Shown here in pieces: positions 18,128-27,283 of a stretch of 64,000 nt of DNA (position 1 is the first letter of the stretch; each line of letters begins with the position of its first letter). The stretch covers positions 1-64,000 of the forward strand of contig NZ_JANINM010000536.1 of the NCBI RefSeq assembly GCF_024509055.1, read 5' to 3'. This DNA comes from Mesorhizobium sp. GTDB lineage: Bacteria; Pseudomonadota; Alphaproteobacteria; Rhizobiales; Rhizobiaceae. The notes beneath the pieces are model-generated. The model had not been told where the DNA came from. It saw only the letters and a program-made list of their open reading frames with translations, and made no database searches. The translations under genes were made by a program, and so were the position numbers.

Positions 18128-19099
18128 ATGTCCAGTGCCAACACCAGTACCGAGGTGGGCAGCTTCGCCAGCCGCTTCAATCTGCAGCAATATGTCGTCT
18201 ATCTCGGCTTCCTGGCGATCTTCCTGTTCTTCGCCATCATGCTGAAAGACAGCGGCTTCCTCACGGTCCGCAATCTCTCCAACATCGTGCTGCAGACCAC
18301 GCCGGTCACGATCATGGCGATCGGTCTCGTCTTCGTCATGTCGGCCGGCGAGATCGACCTTTCCATCGGCTCGATCGTCGCGGTGGCCGCGCTTGCCGCC
18401 GCTGTCACCATCGCTTCCTACGGCATGGCGGCCGGCATCGTTGTCGGCCTCGGATCGGGCATCCTGATCGGTCTCATCAACGGCGCCCTGGTCGCCTATG
18501 TCCGGCTGCCGTCCTTCCTGGTCACATTGGCGACAATGGGCCTGTTCGCCGGCGTCTCACGCTCCATGACCGACCTGCGCTCTATCTCGGTCACCAACGA
18601 GGCCTTCACCGGCTTCTTCGGCTCCGGCTCGCTGCTCGGCGTGCCCTCGCTGATCTGGTGGACCCTGATCGCCATCGCCATCGGCCATCTTGTCTATCGC
18701 GAGACCCGTTTCGGCGCGCATGTGCTGGCAACCGGCGACAATGCCCGCGCGGCAAGCGTCTCCGGCATCAGCGTGCCGAGGATCAGGCTTGCCGTGCTCA
18801 CCATCAGCGGCGGGCTCGCCGGGCTCGCCGGGCTGCTCTACGCCGGTCGCCTGCAGGCGGCGAAATACACGCTTGGCGAAACCGACCTGATGACGGTGAT
18901 CGCCGCCGTCATCGTCGGCGGCACGCTGCTCAACGGTGGCAAGGGCTCGATCGTCGGCGCGCTGGTCGGCTCGCTGATGATGGGCATGCTGAACAACGGG
19001 CTTATCCTGATGGGCCTCTCGGTTTCCGACCAGATGATCGTACGCGGCCTGATCATCCTCACCGCCGTTGCCGTGTCGCTACGCGACAAATCCCGCTGA
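18128..19099 (+). CDS. Ribose-type (CUT2) ABC transporter permease
   Basis: 323 aa from ATG 18128. An ATG at 18122 abuts GGAGG, leaving no spacer, so the second Met is preferred. It is RbsC-like with about 8-10 membrane helices: AIGLVFVMSAGEIDLSIGSIVAVAAL and AAVIVGGTLLNGGKGSIVGALVGSLMMGMLNNGL are the family signatures. It is the only permease of the operon and so presumably works as a homodimer. Confidence 0.92.
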   Translation: MSSANTSTEVGSFASRFNLQQYVVYLGFLAIFLFFAIMLKDSGFLTVRNLSNIVLQTTPVTIMAIGLVFVMSAGEIDLSIGSIVAVAALAAAVTIASYGMAAGIVVGLGSGILIGLINGALVAYVRLPSFLVTLATMGLFAGVSRSMTDLRSISVTNEAFTGFFGSGSLLGVPSLIWWTLIAIAIGHLVYRETRFGAHVLATGDNARAASVSGISVPRIRLAVLTISGGLAGLAGLLYAGRLQAAKYTLGETDLMTVIAAVIVGGTLLNGGKGSIVGALVGSLMMGMLNNGLILMGLSVSDQMIVRGLIILTAVAVSLRDKSR

Positions 19100-19110
19100 A
19101 GGAAATTTCC

Positions 19111-20310
19111 ATGTTTCTCGACGTTCTGCGCCGCCGCAACCCCGCCTTCATCGAAGCGGCGATCAGCCTGCATCAGCAAGGCAAGCTTCCAGCCAATGCC
19201 TACGTGCTGGACCTCGACACGGTCGAGCACAATGCGAGGCTTCTCAAGGACGAGGCCAGCCGCCAAGGCTTGAAGATCCTCGCCATGACCAAGCAGGTCG
19301 GGCGCTCGAGTTCCTTCTGCAAGGCGGTGATGCGCGGCGGCATCGATCGCGCGGTTGCCGTCGACATGGCTTGCGCGCGCGCCACCCACAAGGCCGGCAT
19401 GAAGCTCGGCCATCTCGGTCATTTGCAGCAGATCGCGAAGTTCGAGGCGGATGCGGCGGCCAGGACGTTCAAGCCAGACTACTGGACCGTCTTCAACGAC
19501 ACCAAGGCCGAGGAGGCAGGCAATGGCGCCAAGGCGGCCGGCTATACGCAGGACCTCCTCGCCCGCGTCGCGGCGGAAGGCGATATCTTCTACCGAGGCC
19601 ATGAAGGCGGCTTCGACGCCGGCGAGATCGTTGCGGTCGCCGACCGGCTCGATGCCGTCCCGGGCGGCCGCTTCGCGGGCATCACCACCTTCCCTGCCCT
19701 GCTCTTCGACCATGCTTCGCGAAAAGTCCGGCCGACGCCCAATCTGGCCACCTTGACCAAGGCCGCCGAGGCGCTCGCCAAGGCAGGCCGCACGGGGATC
19801 GAGATCAATGCGCCGGGCACCACGTCGAGCGTCATGCTCGCAGCCTTGGCGGAGGCCGGTGCAACGCAGTGCGAACCGGGCAACGGCCTGCACGGCACCA
19901 CGGCGCTGCATGTCATGGAAGACCTGCCGGAACAGCCCGCCGTGCTCTACCTCACGGAGGTCTCGCATCTTTCGGGTGGCAAAGCCTATTGCCTCGGCGG
20001 TGGCTTCTACATCGACCCCATCTTCCCGGACTATGACGTCAAGGCGATCGTCTCGGCCGACCCGACCACGGCCGCCGCGGCGCTGAGAAGCGTCGAGGTG
20101 CCGCCGCCTTCGGCGATCGACTACTACGCCATGATCGATGCGTCCGGCGCCGGCGCGCCGAAGCCCGGCGACAGCGCGGTCTTCGGCTTCCGCGGCCAGG
20201 CCTTCGTCACCCGCGCCTATGTCGTCGGGGTCTCTGGGATATCGACGGGCAATCCGAAGGTCGAAACGATCGAGAACGGGTTCGGCGAACCCTACGCCTG
20301 GCCGGTTTAG
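19111..20310 (+). CDS. YhfX-like PLP-dependent enzyme (alanine-racemase fold type III)
   Basis: 399 aa, with AAGGAAA before ATG 19111; the frame is open far upstream but inside the permease. The N-terminal barrel strand YVLDLDTVEHNARLL and K61 in ILAMTKQVGRSS match the PLP lysine region of alanine-racemase-fold enzymes. Further blocks are EINAPGTTSSVMLAALAEAG, QCEPGNGLHGTTALH and VSHLSGGKAYCLGGGFY, which recall E. coli YhfX, an enzyme of unsettled function. It would racemise, eliminate or decarboxylate an amino acid. With an M20 deacylase in the operon, a D-amino acid or amino-sugar-acid product is plausible. Confidence 0.75.
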   Translation: MFLDVLRRRNPAFIEAAISLHQQGKLPANAYVLDLDTVEHNARLLKDEASRQGLKILAMTKQVGRSSSFCKAVMRGGIDRAVAVDMACARATHKAGMKLGHLGHLQQIAKFEADAAARTFKPDYWTVFNDTKAEEAGNGAKAAGYTQDLLARVAAEGDIFYRGHEGGFDAGEIVAVADRLDAVPGGRFAGITTFPALLFDHASRKVRPTPNLATLTKAAEALAKAGRTGIEINAPGTTSSVMLAALAEAGATQCEPGNGLHGTTALHVMEDLPEQPAVLYLTEVSHLSGGKAYCLGGGFYIDPIFPDYDVKAIVSADPTTAAAALRSVEVPPPSAIDYYAMIDASGAGAPKPGDSAVFGFRGQAFVTRAYVVGVSGISTGNPKVETIENGFGEPYAWPV

Positions 20311-20319
20311 GAGTAAGAG

Positions 20320-21057
20320 ATGAGCGCCCCCATCCTTCAGCTTCATGACATCCGCAAGAATTTCGGCGGCATCACTGCGATTGAGAACTTCTCGCTCGAG
20401 GTCTTTCCGGGCGAGATTGTGGCGCTCGTCGGCGACAACGGCGCCGGCAAGTCGACATTGGTCAAGATCGTTTCCGGCGTGCACACGCCCTCTTCCGGCA
20501 CCATCTCCATCGAGGGTAAGCCGGTGACGATGTCGAACGCCACCATGGGACGCGCGCATGGCATCGAGGTCGTCTACCAGGACCTGGCTTTGGCCGACCA
20601 GCAGACGGTCTACATGAACATGTTCCTCGGCCGCGAGCCGCTGAACCGCTTAGGCCTGCTCGACCGCCGCCGCATGATCAACGAGACGGATAAGCTGGTG
20701 AAGGAACTGGACGTCCGCATCCCGTCCGCCCATGCCACCATACGCGACCTCTCCGGCGGCCAGCGTCAGGGCGTCGCCATTGCGCGCGCCACGCACTGGG
20801 CGAGCAAGCTTATCCTGCTCGACGAGCCGACAGCCGCCCTCGGCGTCGCCGAGACGGCCAAGGTCGAGGCGATCGTCCAGTCGCTGAAACAGCGCAATGT
20901 CGGCATCCTGATCATCAGCCACAGCCTCGATCAGGTCTTCAAGCTCTCCGACCGCATCTGCGTGCTGAGGCGCGGCAAACAGATCGGCGTCCGCGAGACG
21001 AAGAAGACCGACAAGAACGAGATCATCGCCATGATCACAGGCCTGCAGCAGCAATAG
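20320..21057 (+). CDS. Ribose-type (CUT2) ABC transporter ATP-binding protein, single domain
   Basis: 245 aa, with GGAGTAAGAG before the ATG. It has one nucleotide-binding domain: Walker A GDNGAGKST, Q loop VVYQDLALADQQTVYMNMFLGREP, signature LSGGQRQG and Walker B LILLDEPTAALGVAET. It is the last gene of the operon, separated from the permease by the PLP enzyme, which is an unusual order. It ends 24 bp before the otsB stop on the other strand. Confidence 0.92.
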   Translation: MSAPILQLHDIRKNFGGITAIENFSLEVFPGEIVALVGDNGAGKSTLVKIVSGVHTPSSGTISIEGKPVTMSNATMGRAHGIEVVYQDLALADQQTVYMNMFLGREPLNRLGLLDRRRMINETDKLVKELDVRIPSAHATIRDLSGGQRQGVAIARATHWASKLILLDEPTAALGVAETAKVEAIVQSLKQRNVGILIISHSLDQVFKLSDRICVLRRGKQIGVRETKKTDKNEIIAMITGLQQQ

Positions 21058-21081
21058 CCTCAAGCCGCTCGCCCGCAGGAT

Positions 21082-21858
21082 CTATGCAACCAGATTGTTG
21101 CGGTGCCTGGCGGGATCGCCGAAATTGGTCCCAAGCCAGGCAATCGCGCCGGCTACGTCGGCAATTGCAAATCGCGCCGCGGTTTCGCCCCGCGGCTTCA
21201 CGCGGATCGAGATCCCGCCCAGGGCATTGACGGTCTCGAAGCCATTCTCGTCAGACGTGTCGTCGCCAAGGAACACCGGCCGCCTGCCTCTGAAGGGATA
21301 GAGCTGCATGAAGCGCCGGATCGCGGCACCCTTGGCGGCTTCCAGCGGCATCAGCTCGACGCCGGCATTGCCTGCTATTACGCGGTAGCCTTTCGGCAGT
21401 CGGGTGAGCGCCGCCTCGACCAGTTCCGTCGCGCGGGCGAGCAGATGCGGCGCGGCCCGCGTGTGGATGGCGAGCACCGGCCCCTTGCGCTCGACATAGA
21501 CGGCCTTGCTCGCCAGCTCGAGTTCTATCTCGTCGGCGAGCGCGGCCATATCAGCCGGCTCGTCCGCCGCCTCGATCCGGCCGTCCGGCGTCAGCCTGTG
21601 CTCCAGCCCATAGAGGCCGGCAATCCGCAATTTTAGGGGTTCGAACAGATTGTCGACGGCGGCGATCGAGCGGCCGGTGATGAAGGCGAGCGCGCCATCG
21701 AGCCTGCGTTCGATCGTTTCCAGCAACAGGCAAAGCTCCCTGCTCACCGACACGCTGTCGGGATGAGCAGCATGCTCCAGCAAAGTGCCGTCGATGTCGA
21801 GGAACAAGGCGCATCGGCCCGTGGCAAGAGGCGGCGTTGATTCTGTCTGGATATTCAT
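21082..21858 (-). CDS. otsB: Trehalose-6-phosphate phosphatase
   Basis: 258 aa HAD-superfamily phosphatase that converts trehalose 6-phosphate to trehalose in the cytoplasm. Motif I is D21-I-D-G-T, with the nucleophile and acid Asp. Motif II includes FITGRS. Motif IV is FLGDDTSDENGF, giving the Mg ligands. The EHRLTPDG cap-region wording is typical of OtsB. Its ATG overlaps the otsA stop by 4 bp, so the pair is translated together. Trehalose is a common osmoprotectant in rhizobia. Confidence 0.93.
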   Translation of the reverse strand: MNIQTESTPPLATGRCALFLDIDGTLLEHAAHPDSVSVSRELCLLLETIERRLDGALAFITGRSIAAVDNLFEPLKLRIAGLYGLEHRLTPDGRIEAADEPADMAALADEIELELASKAVYVERKGPVLAIHTRAAPHLLARATELVEAALTRLPKGYRVIAGNAGVELMPLEAAKGAAIRRFMQLYPFRGRRPVFLGDDTSDENGFETVNALGGISIRVKPRGETAARFAIADVAGAIAWLGTNFGDPARHRNNLVA

Positions 21859-23639
21859 CGGTGCCCGGCAACCTTTCTGCGTTCGAACATGGAGACGACA
21901 TTGTCGCCATTTGCGCTCGACTGCCGGTCGGATAAGGCGGTCACCCGATCGAGTTCGTCGCGCTTCCTGAGCCGCGCCGCGTCGAGCAGCATGCTGCCGG
22001 CCCAGCGATAGACGTTGTTGTCGCGCACGATTTCGCGCATGCGCCGCATCCGTTCGCGCTGCTCGTCAGGGCCCATTGTCAGCGCCTGCAGCATGGCCTC
22101 GCTCATCATCGCCGCGTCATAGGGATTGACGATCAGCGCCTCCAGCAACTCGCGCGATGCGCCGGCGAAGGTGCTGAGCAAGAGCACGCCCTGCTCGTCG
22201 TCGCGTGAGGCCACGAATTCCTTGGCGACAAGGTTCATCCCGTCATGCAGGCTGGTGACGAGGCAGATATCGGCGGCACGATAAAGCTCGTACACCGCAG
22301 CCTGCGGGTGATGCTCGGCTACCAGCAAGACAGGGCGGTAGTCCTCCGTGCCGTAGCGCTGATTGAGTTCGTCGGCATAACGCAGGCATTCGTCATGCAA
22401 CTGCTTGTATGCCGGCAATGTGCCCCGGCTAGGCGCGGCGATCTGCAGAAACACCACCTTGCCGACCATGTCCGGGTAGCGGATGAACAGCTCCTCCAGC
22501 GCATGGAAGCGATCGAGAATACCCTTGGTATAGTCGAGGCGCTCGACACCGACGCACAACCGGACATCCGCCGGAATGCCAAACCGCTCGCGCACATGCG
22601 CGCGGCAATCCTCGACGCTGGGCAAAGCATTCAGCAACTCGACCGGCCACTCGATCGAGATTGGATAGGCATGCACCAGGGTCACCTGCCCGCCATAGGA
22701 CACGGCGGCATCCGCCCGTTCGATCCGGCTTTCCATGAAGCGGTCGACGCTTTCGGTGAAGTTGTTGGCGTGAAACTGCGTATGGAAGCCTATGATCGAG
22801 CTGCCGAGCAGGCCGTCGAGGATGCGCTCGCGCCAGGGACAGATGCTGAACACTTCCGAGTTCGGCCACGGTATGTGCCAGAAGGTTATGACGATCGCCT
22901 CGGGCAGGCGTTCGCGGATCATGCGCGGCAGGAGCGCGAAGTGATAGTCCTGGACCAGCACGATGGGCCGCTCGTTGCGCGCCTCGGCGACCACCGTGTC
23001 GGCAAACTTGCGGTTGACGGCTTCATAGGCTTCCCAGTCGGAAGCGCGAAAGATCGGTCGGGTGAAAGCGATGTGGCAAAGTGGCCAGAGGCCCTCATTG
23101 GCGAAGCCGAGGTAGTAGCCCTGATATTCCTCGTCCGTCAGCCACACCCTGCGCAGCGTGTAGGACGGATTGCCGGGCGGCACCTGCACGCGGTCGTTCC
23201 TGTCGACCACCACCTGGTCGGCACTGCCGCCGCCATAGGCGATCCATGTGCCGGCGCAGGCCCGCGTGATCGGCTCCAGCGCCGAAACCAAACCGCTTGC
23301 CGGCACGACGAGCTCGACACCGCCATCCTTGGTCTCGTTGTGAATGTAAGGCTCACGGTTCGAGACGACGATTACCTGCGCGTCAGGTAGGTCCTCGGCC
23401 AAGATCTTGCGCAGCGTCTCCGGCGACCATCTGACCAGGGCGGCATCCACCGACTGCCCGTTTTTCTCGAACTCCCGCAGCACCTTTCGCGCTGCTTCCG
23501 ACGCGACATCGTCGCCCGGCTGGGCCGCAGCCCGCACGTGCTGACGACGGTGCCTGAATGCCGAGAAGATCGCGAGGACGGAAAGTCCGAGACTTGCGAG
23601 GATAAGGACCCATAGAAGGTCGACGCCGTATTCAGTCAT
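21855..23639 (-). CDS. otsA: Trehalose-6-phosphate synthase with an N-terminal membrane segment
   Basis: 594 aa from the ATG at 23639; another in-frame ATG at 23672 adds 11 residues and cannot be excluded. GT20 family, making trehalose 6-phosphate from UDP-glucose and glucose 6-phosphate. Core motifs are [44 protein letters not shown] and [16 protein letters not shown]. The family is usually about 460-480 aa. Here some 90 extra residues precede the catalytic domain, starting with [20 protein letters not shown], one clear membrane helix, then a charged linker. The enzyme is probably tethered to the inner membrane. Confidence 0.9.
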   Translation of the reverse strand: MTEYGVDLLWVLILASLGLSVLAIFSAFRHRRQHVRAAAQPGDDVASEAARKVLREFEKNGQSVDAALVRWSPETLRKILAEDLPDAQVIVVSNREPYIHNETKDGGVELVVPASGLVSALEPITRACAGTWIAYGGGSADQVVVDRNDRVQVPPGNPSYTLRRVWLTDEEYQGYYLGFANEGLWPLCHIAFTRPIFRASDWEAYEAVNRKFADTVVAEARNERPIVLVQDYHFALLPRMIRERLPEAIVITFWHIPWPNSEVFSICPWRERILDGLLGSSIIGFHTQFHANNFTESVDRFMESRIERADAAVSYGGQVTLVHAYPISIEWPVELLNALPSVEDCRAHVRERFGIPADVRLCVGVERLDYTKGILDRFHALEELFIRYPDMVGKVVFLQIAAPSRGTLPAYKQLHDECLRYADELNQRYGTEDYRPVLLVAEHHPQAAVYELYRAADICLVTSLHDGMNLVAKEFVASRDDEQGVLLLSTFAGASRELLEALIVNPYDAAMMSEAMLQALTMGPDEQRERMRRMREIVRDNNVYRWAGSMLLDAARLRKRDELDRVTALSDRQSSANGDNVVSMFERRKVAGHR

Positions 23640-23846
23640 GGAAAAGCCAGGTTGCCTCCGGCTGTCCGCCATTTTGTTTTCATTCTTGCCGGCTGCGGAC
23701 CGGTAGACCGGTTCAAAGTGTGCAACGCACAAACCCGTCGTCGGTTCCGACATTTCCCAATTGTTGAACGCGGGGTTACACAGCTCTGCTCAAGCGCGGG
23801 TTGCAGCAAAATCCGGGATGGTTTTCCATCCGGAATTGCAAAAAAC

Positions 23847-26009
23847 CTAGCTCCGCACGATCAGCGGCACCATGCCCTCGTGCCGGTCGGACAGGAAGGC
23901 GACGACGCGGTCGCCGACACGCTGGAACGAGAGGTCGACAGATTTGTCCCCGACGGAGAGATGCCGGAGCGTGAGGGTGTCGATGCCGATCGGCAATCGC
24001 GGACGCGTGACGCGCAATTCGCCTTGCCAGCCATCGATTTCCAGGCCGACACAGGCCTGCATCAGCATGAAGGCGGAGCCGGCCGACCAGGCCTGCGGCA
24101 GGCAGGCGACCGGATAGGCGATCGGCGCCTCGCCCGGCGCCCGGGTGAAGCCGCAGAACAGCTCCGGCAGCCGCATGTTGAAATGAACGGCCGATTCGAA
24201 AGTGCCGCTCATCAGCCGCACCACGCTCTCGCGCTCGCCATAGCGCGCAAGGCCGACGCCGCAGAGCGCGGTGTCATGCGGCCAGATCGAGCCGTTGTGG
24301 TACGACATCGGATTGAAGAATATCTCGTCGTCGGCAAGCGTCCTCAGCCCCCAGCCCGAATGGAAGGAGGCCGACAGCAACTGGTCTGCGACGATCTTGG
24401 CGCGCTCCGGATGCGGCAGCCCGACATAGAGGAGATGCCCGGCGTTCGACGCCCGCACCTTGCAGGGCTGGCCCTCACCGTCGATGGCCAGGGCATAGAA
24501 GTTGAGATCGTCCATCCAGAAGTCGCGCTCGACCGCGACCCGCATTTCCTCGGCGCGATTTTCCCAGCGCTCGGCCTCGGCGAATTCGCCGCGGCGGCGC
24601 GCCAGCGCGGCAAGGCCCCGATAGGCGGCGAAAACGTAGCCTTGCACCTCGACCAGAGCGATCGGCCCCTTCGGCATGCGTCCGTCGGCGTGGAAGACCG
24701 AGTCGATGCTGTCCTTCCAGCCCTGGTTGGAGAGACCGGACTCTGCAGCACGCTGATAGGTGACGAAACCCGTCGCCTGGCTTGCCTCCTCCATCCACGC
24801 GGCGGCCGCCTTGAGCGATGGCCAGAGCGTGTCCATGAAGGCCATATCGCCGGTGCGGTCGGCATAGGCGCAAGCAAGGTGAATGTAGAGTGGGGTCGTG
24901 TCGACACCGCCATAGTAGCGACCGAAGGGAAGCTCACGCAGCGCCGCCATCTCGCCCTTGCGCGTTTCGTGCATGATCTTTCCCGGCTGGGAATCGCTGA
25001 AGGGTGATGTCTCGGTCGCCTGGTGCTCGGCCAGAAACGCCAGCACGCCGCGCGCCAGGCCTGGATTGAGCCAGAGCATCTGCAAGGCAGAGATCACGCC
25101 GTCGCGGCCGAAGGCTGTCGAGAACCAAGGGATGCCGGCATAGGGATAAGGCCCGGTCGGGAGGTCGGTGGTGAGCAGCGCGACGTCGGCGCGTGCTCGC
25201 TCGACCCAGTCGTTGAAGACGCGGCCAGAACTGTGCAGCGTCGCGCCGTGCCGGCGCTTGGCCCGCATGCCGAAACGTGCGCGAGCGGCCGCCGCGCGGA
25301 AGCGGTCGCGTCCGGGCGTGTCGGCGACCTCGGGACCGACTTCGACGAAGAGCACCTTGCTGCTGCGCTTGGTGACCGCAATCAGGAAATCGGCCCGGCT
25401 GTCGCTCAACTTGTCTGGACCTTGCGAGAAAGAAATCGCGGACCGGCGCGGCAATCCGTCGAGACCGTCATAGCCGAGCAGCACCGAAGCCTTCTCGGTC
25501 TTGGCGACATGGACGGTTCCCCGCTTCGTCCGTGTCGAGCCGCGCACCTCGAACATGTCGCGGAAATCGGCGGCGAAATGCAGCGAGACCATGACGGTGG
25601 AATGCTCGCGGCTGTAATTGGAAAGCCTGATGCGCTCGAACAGCCTGTCCTGCCAGATCAGCCTGACACGCTCGATGTGGATCGCGCCCTGAGGGATGTC
25701 GCGGCCCGCGGCGCTCTGGATCGGCAGGTTGGTCAGGTTGGAGGTGAACAGCACATTGTCCTGGCTGAGCGATGCGCCGAGCAGCGACATCTGCCTGCCG
25801 CCGACGGTCATGCGGAATTCGGAAAGGACGCGCGTGTCATCCCGAAAGAAGCCGTCGCCGGCGCCCCTGATGTCGCCATATGCGTCGGCAACGGCAAAGC
25901 AGTCACCCTGCTTGAGAGCAAACAGCCGATGCGGTTCCCGCGGCCCCATTTCGTCGAGCGAAGCAAGGGCTACGGCGGGATCGAGCTTGCGCTCGTCGAG
26001 CTCCATCAT
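23847..26009 (-). CDS. Glycogen-debranching-type enzyme (amylo-alpha-1,6-glucosidase-like)
   Basis: 720 aa, with GAGGTG upstream of a double ATG (26009 or 26006). The N-terminal part (FALKQGDCFAVADAYGDIRGAGDGFFRDDTRVLSEF) is the glycogen-debranching N-terminal beta domain. The C-terminal part is an (alpha/alpha)6 barrel with AGIPWFSTAFGRDGVISALQMLW, YGGVDTTPLYIHLACAY and NGSIWPHDTALCGVGLARYG. Such proteins stand near trehalose and glycogen genes in many rhizobia; the true substrate is not settled. It lies 207 bp upstream of otsA and 36 bp downstream of the glycosyltransferase. The otsA-side gap shows nothing clear beyond space for a promoter. Confidence 0.87.
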   Translation of the reverse strand: MMELDERKLDPAVALASLDEMGPREPHRLFALKQGDCFAVADAYGDIRGAGDGFFRDDTRVLSEFRMTVGGRQMSLLGASLSQDNVLFTSNLTNLPIQSAAGRDIPQGAIHIERVRLIWQDRLFERIRLSNYSREHSTVMVSLHFAADFRDMFEVRGSTRTKRGTVHVAKTEKASVLLGYDGLDGLPRRSAISFSQGPDKLSDSRADFLIAVTKRSSKVLFVEVGPEVADTPGRDRFRAAAARARFGMRAKRRHGATLHSSGRVFNDWVERARADVALLTTDLPTGPYPYAGIPWFSTAFGRDGVISALQMLWLNPGLARGVLAFLAEHQATETSPFSDSQPGKIMHETRKGEMAALRELPFGRYYGGVDTTPLYIHLACAYADRTGDMAFMDTLWPSLKAAAAWMEEASQATGFVTYQRAAESGLSNQGWKDSIDSVFHADGRMPKGPIALVEVQGYVFAAYRGLAALARRRGEFAEAERWENRAEEMRVAVERDFWMDDLNFYALAIDGEGQPCKVRASNAGHLLYVGLPHPERAKIVADQLLSASFHSGWGLRTLADDEIFFNPMSYHNGSIWPHDTALCGVGLARYGERESVVRLMSGTFESAVHFNMRLPELFCGFTRAPGEAPIAYPVACLPQAWSAGSAFMLMQACVGLEIDGWQGELRVTRPRLPIGIDTLTLRHLSVGDKSVDLSFQRVGDRVVAFLSDRHEGMVPLIVRS

Positions 26010-26045
26010 TCGTCACCTCTTCGTTTGCCCGCCCGAAGATGAGCT

Positions 26046-27104
26046 TCAAGAGGCTTTCGCCTCCTGGGTGTCGATCAGGCCCATATAGGCGGCCAGGTAA
26101 TCGCGTGCCATTCTCTGGACCGAAAAGCGCTTTTCGAAGACCGCTCTCACCTGGCGCCGGTCAAGCTCGAGAAGGGACGGTATCGCCGCAACCGCGCTGT
26201 CGATCGTATCCACGACGAAGCCTGTAATGCCTGGGTCTATGATCTCCGGCAGTGCGCCACAATTCCAGGCGATCACAGGCGTCCCGCAAGCCATGGCCTC
26301 GACCGGGGCAAGGCCGAAGGGTTCCGGCCAGTCGATGGGGAACAGCAGGCCCGCCGCGCTGCCGAGAAACTCGGCCTTCTCGTTTTCCTCGATCTCGCCG
26401 ACATAGTCGATGCGGTCGCCATCGATCAGCGCTTCGATCTCGTCATGGAAATAGGCGCGGTCGTCATCGCCGATCTTGGCCGCCAATTTCAGCTTCAGCC
26501 CTGAGCGGCGGGCGATCTCGATGGCGCGGTCCGGCCGCTTGTCGCGCGACAGGCGTCCGAGGAAAGCCAAATACGGCTCTTCCGCCGACGCGTCATAGGT
26601 CGGCTCATAGGCATCAAGCGGGAGGCCGTGGTGGATCGTCGCGATCCAGTTGGCGTCCGCCAACCCCTGCCTCTGGCTGTGCGAGATCGAGATCATCGGA
26701 AAACGCGGAAAGCGCCTGTAGGCCGGCGCCAGGTCGACATAGTCGAGCCGGCCGTGCGGCGTCGTCACCGTTCGACCCGCCATGCGCTCGAAAAAAGGAA
26801 AATGCACGAAATGGCTGAGATGGAAGTGGATGACATCGAATTCACCGGCCCGCTCGCGCACATCGGCAAGCATCGCCAGATGTGCCGCGATCTCCGATTT
26901 CTTCGGCCGCGGGTCGAGACGCATCGCCTGATCGCGCCCCGGCACCAGCCGGGCCGATGTCTGGCTGTCGCCGCTCGCGAACAACGTCACATCATGCCCC
27001 AGTTCCACGAGCGCTTCGGTGAGATAGGACACGATGCGCTCGGTGCCGCCATAAAACTTCGGGGGGACGGATTCATAGAGCGGCGCGACATGGGCAATGC
27101 GCAT
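26046..27104 (-). CDS. Glycosyltransferase family 4 protein
   Basis: 352 aa from ATG 27104, with GAGGGAAAC upstream; the frame extends to 27206 but lacks a good site. The GT-B N-terminal fold opens with MRIAHVAPLYESVPPKFYGGTERIVSYLTEAL. The donor domain has YLAFLGRLSRDKRPDRAIEIARRSGLKLKLAAKIG and the EPFGLAPVEAMACGTPVIAWNCGALPEII motif with the conserved ExxxxxxxE. It transfers a sugar from a nucleotide donor. Acceptor unknown; context suggests an alpha-glucan or an osmotic-stress glycoside. It is the first gene of the minus-strand set, divergent from the ROK gene at 27284. Confidence 0.88.
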   Translation of the reverse strand: MRIAHVAPLYESVPPKFYGGTERIVSYLTEALVELGHDVTLFASGDSQTSARLVPGRDQAMRLDPRPKKSEIAAHLAMLADVRERAGEFDVIHFHLSHFVHFPFFERMAGRTVTTPHGRLDYVDLAPAYRRFPRFPMISISHSQRQGLADANWIATIHHGLPLDAYEPTYDASAEEPYLAFLGRLSRDKRPDRAIEIARRSGLKLKLAAKIGDDDRAYFHDEIEALIDGDRIDYVGEIEENEKAEFLGSAAGLLFPIDWPEPFGLAPVEAMACGTPVIAWNCGALPEIIDPGITGFVVDTIDSAVAAIPSLLELDRRQVRAVFEKRFSVQRMARDYLAAYMGLIDTQEAKAS

Positions 27105-27225
27105 TGTTTCCCTCAGACGTTGACGGGAAGCAAATGCGTCAGCCGCGAGATCGTTCCTGGCCGATTGCTCACGGGCGCCGACGATCATGGGTCGCGACGT
27201 CGCCACGACTCATGTCCATGTAATC

Positions 27226-27240
27226 AAATCAACTTGATTT
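27226..27240. promoter_or_regulatory. Palindromic operator candidate between GT4 and ROK genes
   Basis: AAATCAACTTGATTT is a perfect 7-1-7 palindrome. It is 44 bp upstream of the ROK start and about 122 bp upstream of the glycosyltransferase start. It stands out as AT-rich in GC-rich DNA and is well placed for autoregulation by the ROK protein and control of the trehalose/glucan operon. Confidence 0.5.
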
Positions 27241-27283
27241 TCTAAAGCGATATCATACGCTCGCCTCGGCTGGTAAGTACCTC

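Noticed and set aside
18838-20559. Minus-strand open frame of more than 570 codons over the permease, PLP enzyme and ATPase
   Set aside because: It spans three well-supported genes in the opposite direction and shows no motif; a codon-bias shadow.
27249-27260. ATATCATACGC shared with 43740-43750 as a common regulator site
   Set aside because: Only the second copy is half of an inverted repeat; the first has no matching arm, so an 11-base chance match or a promoter-like element is more likely.
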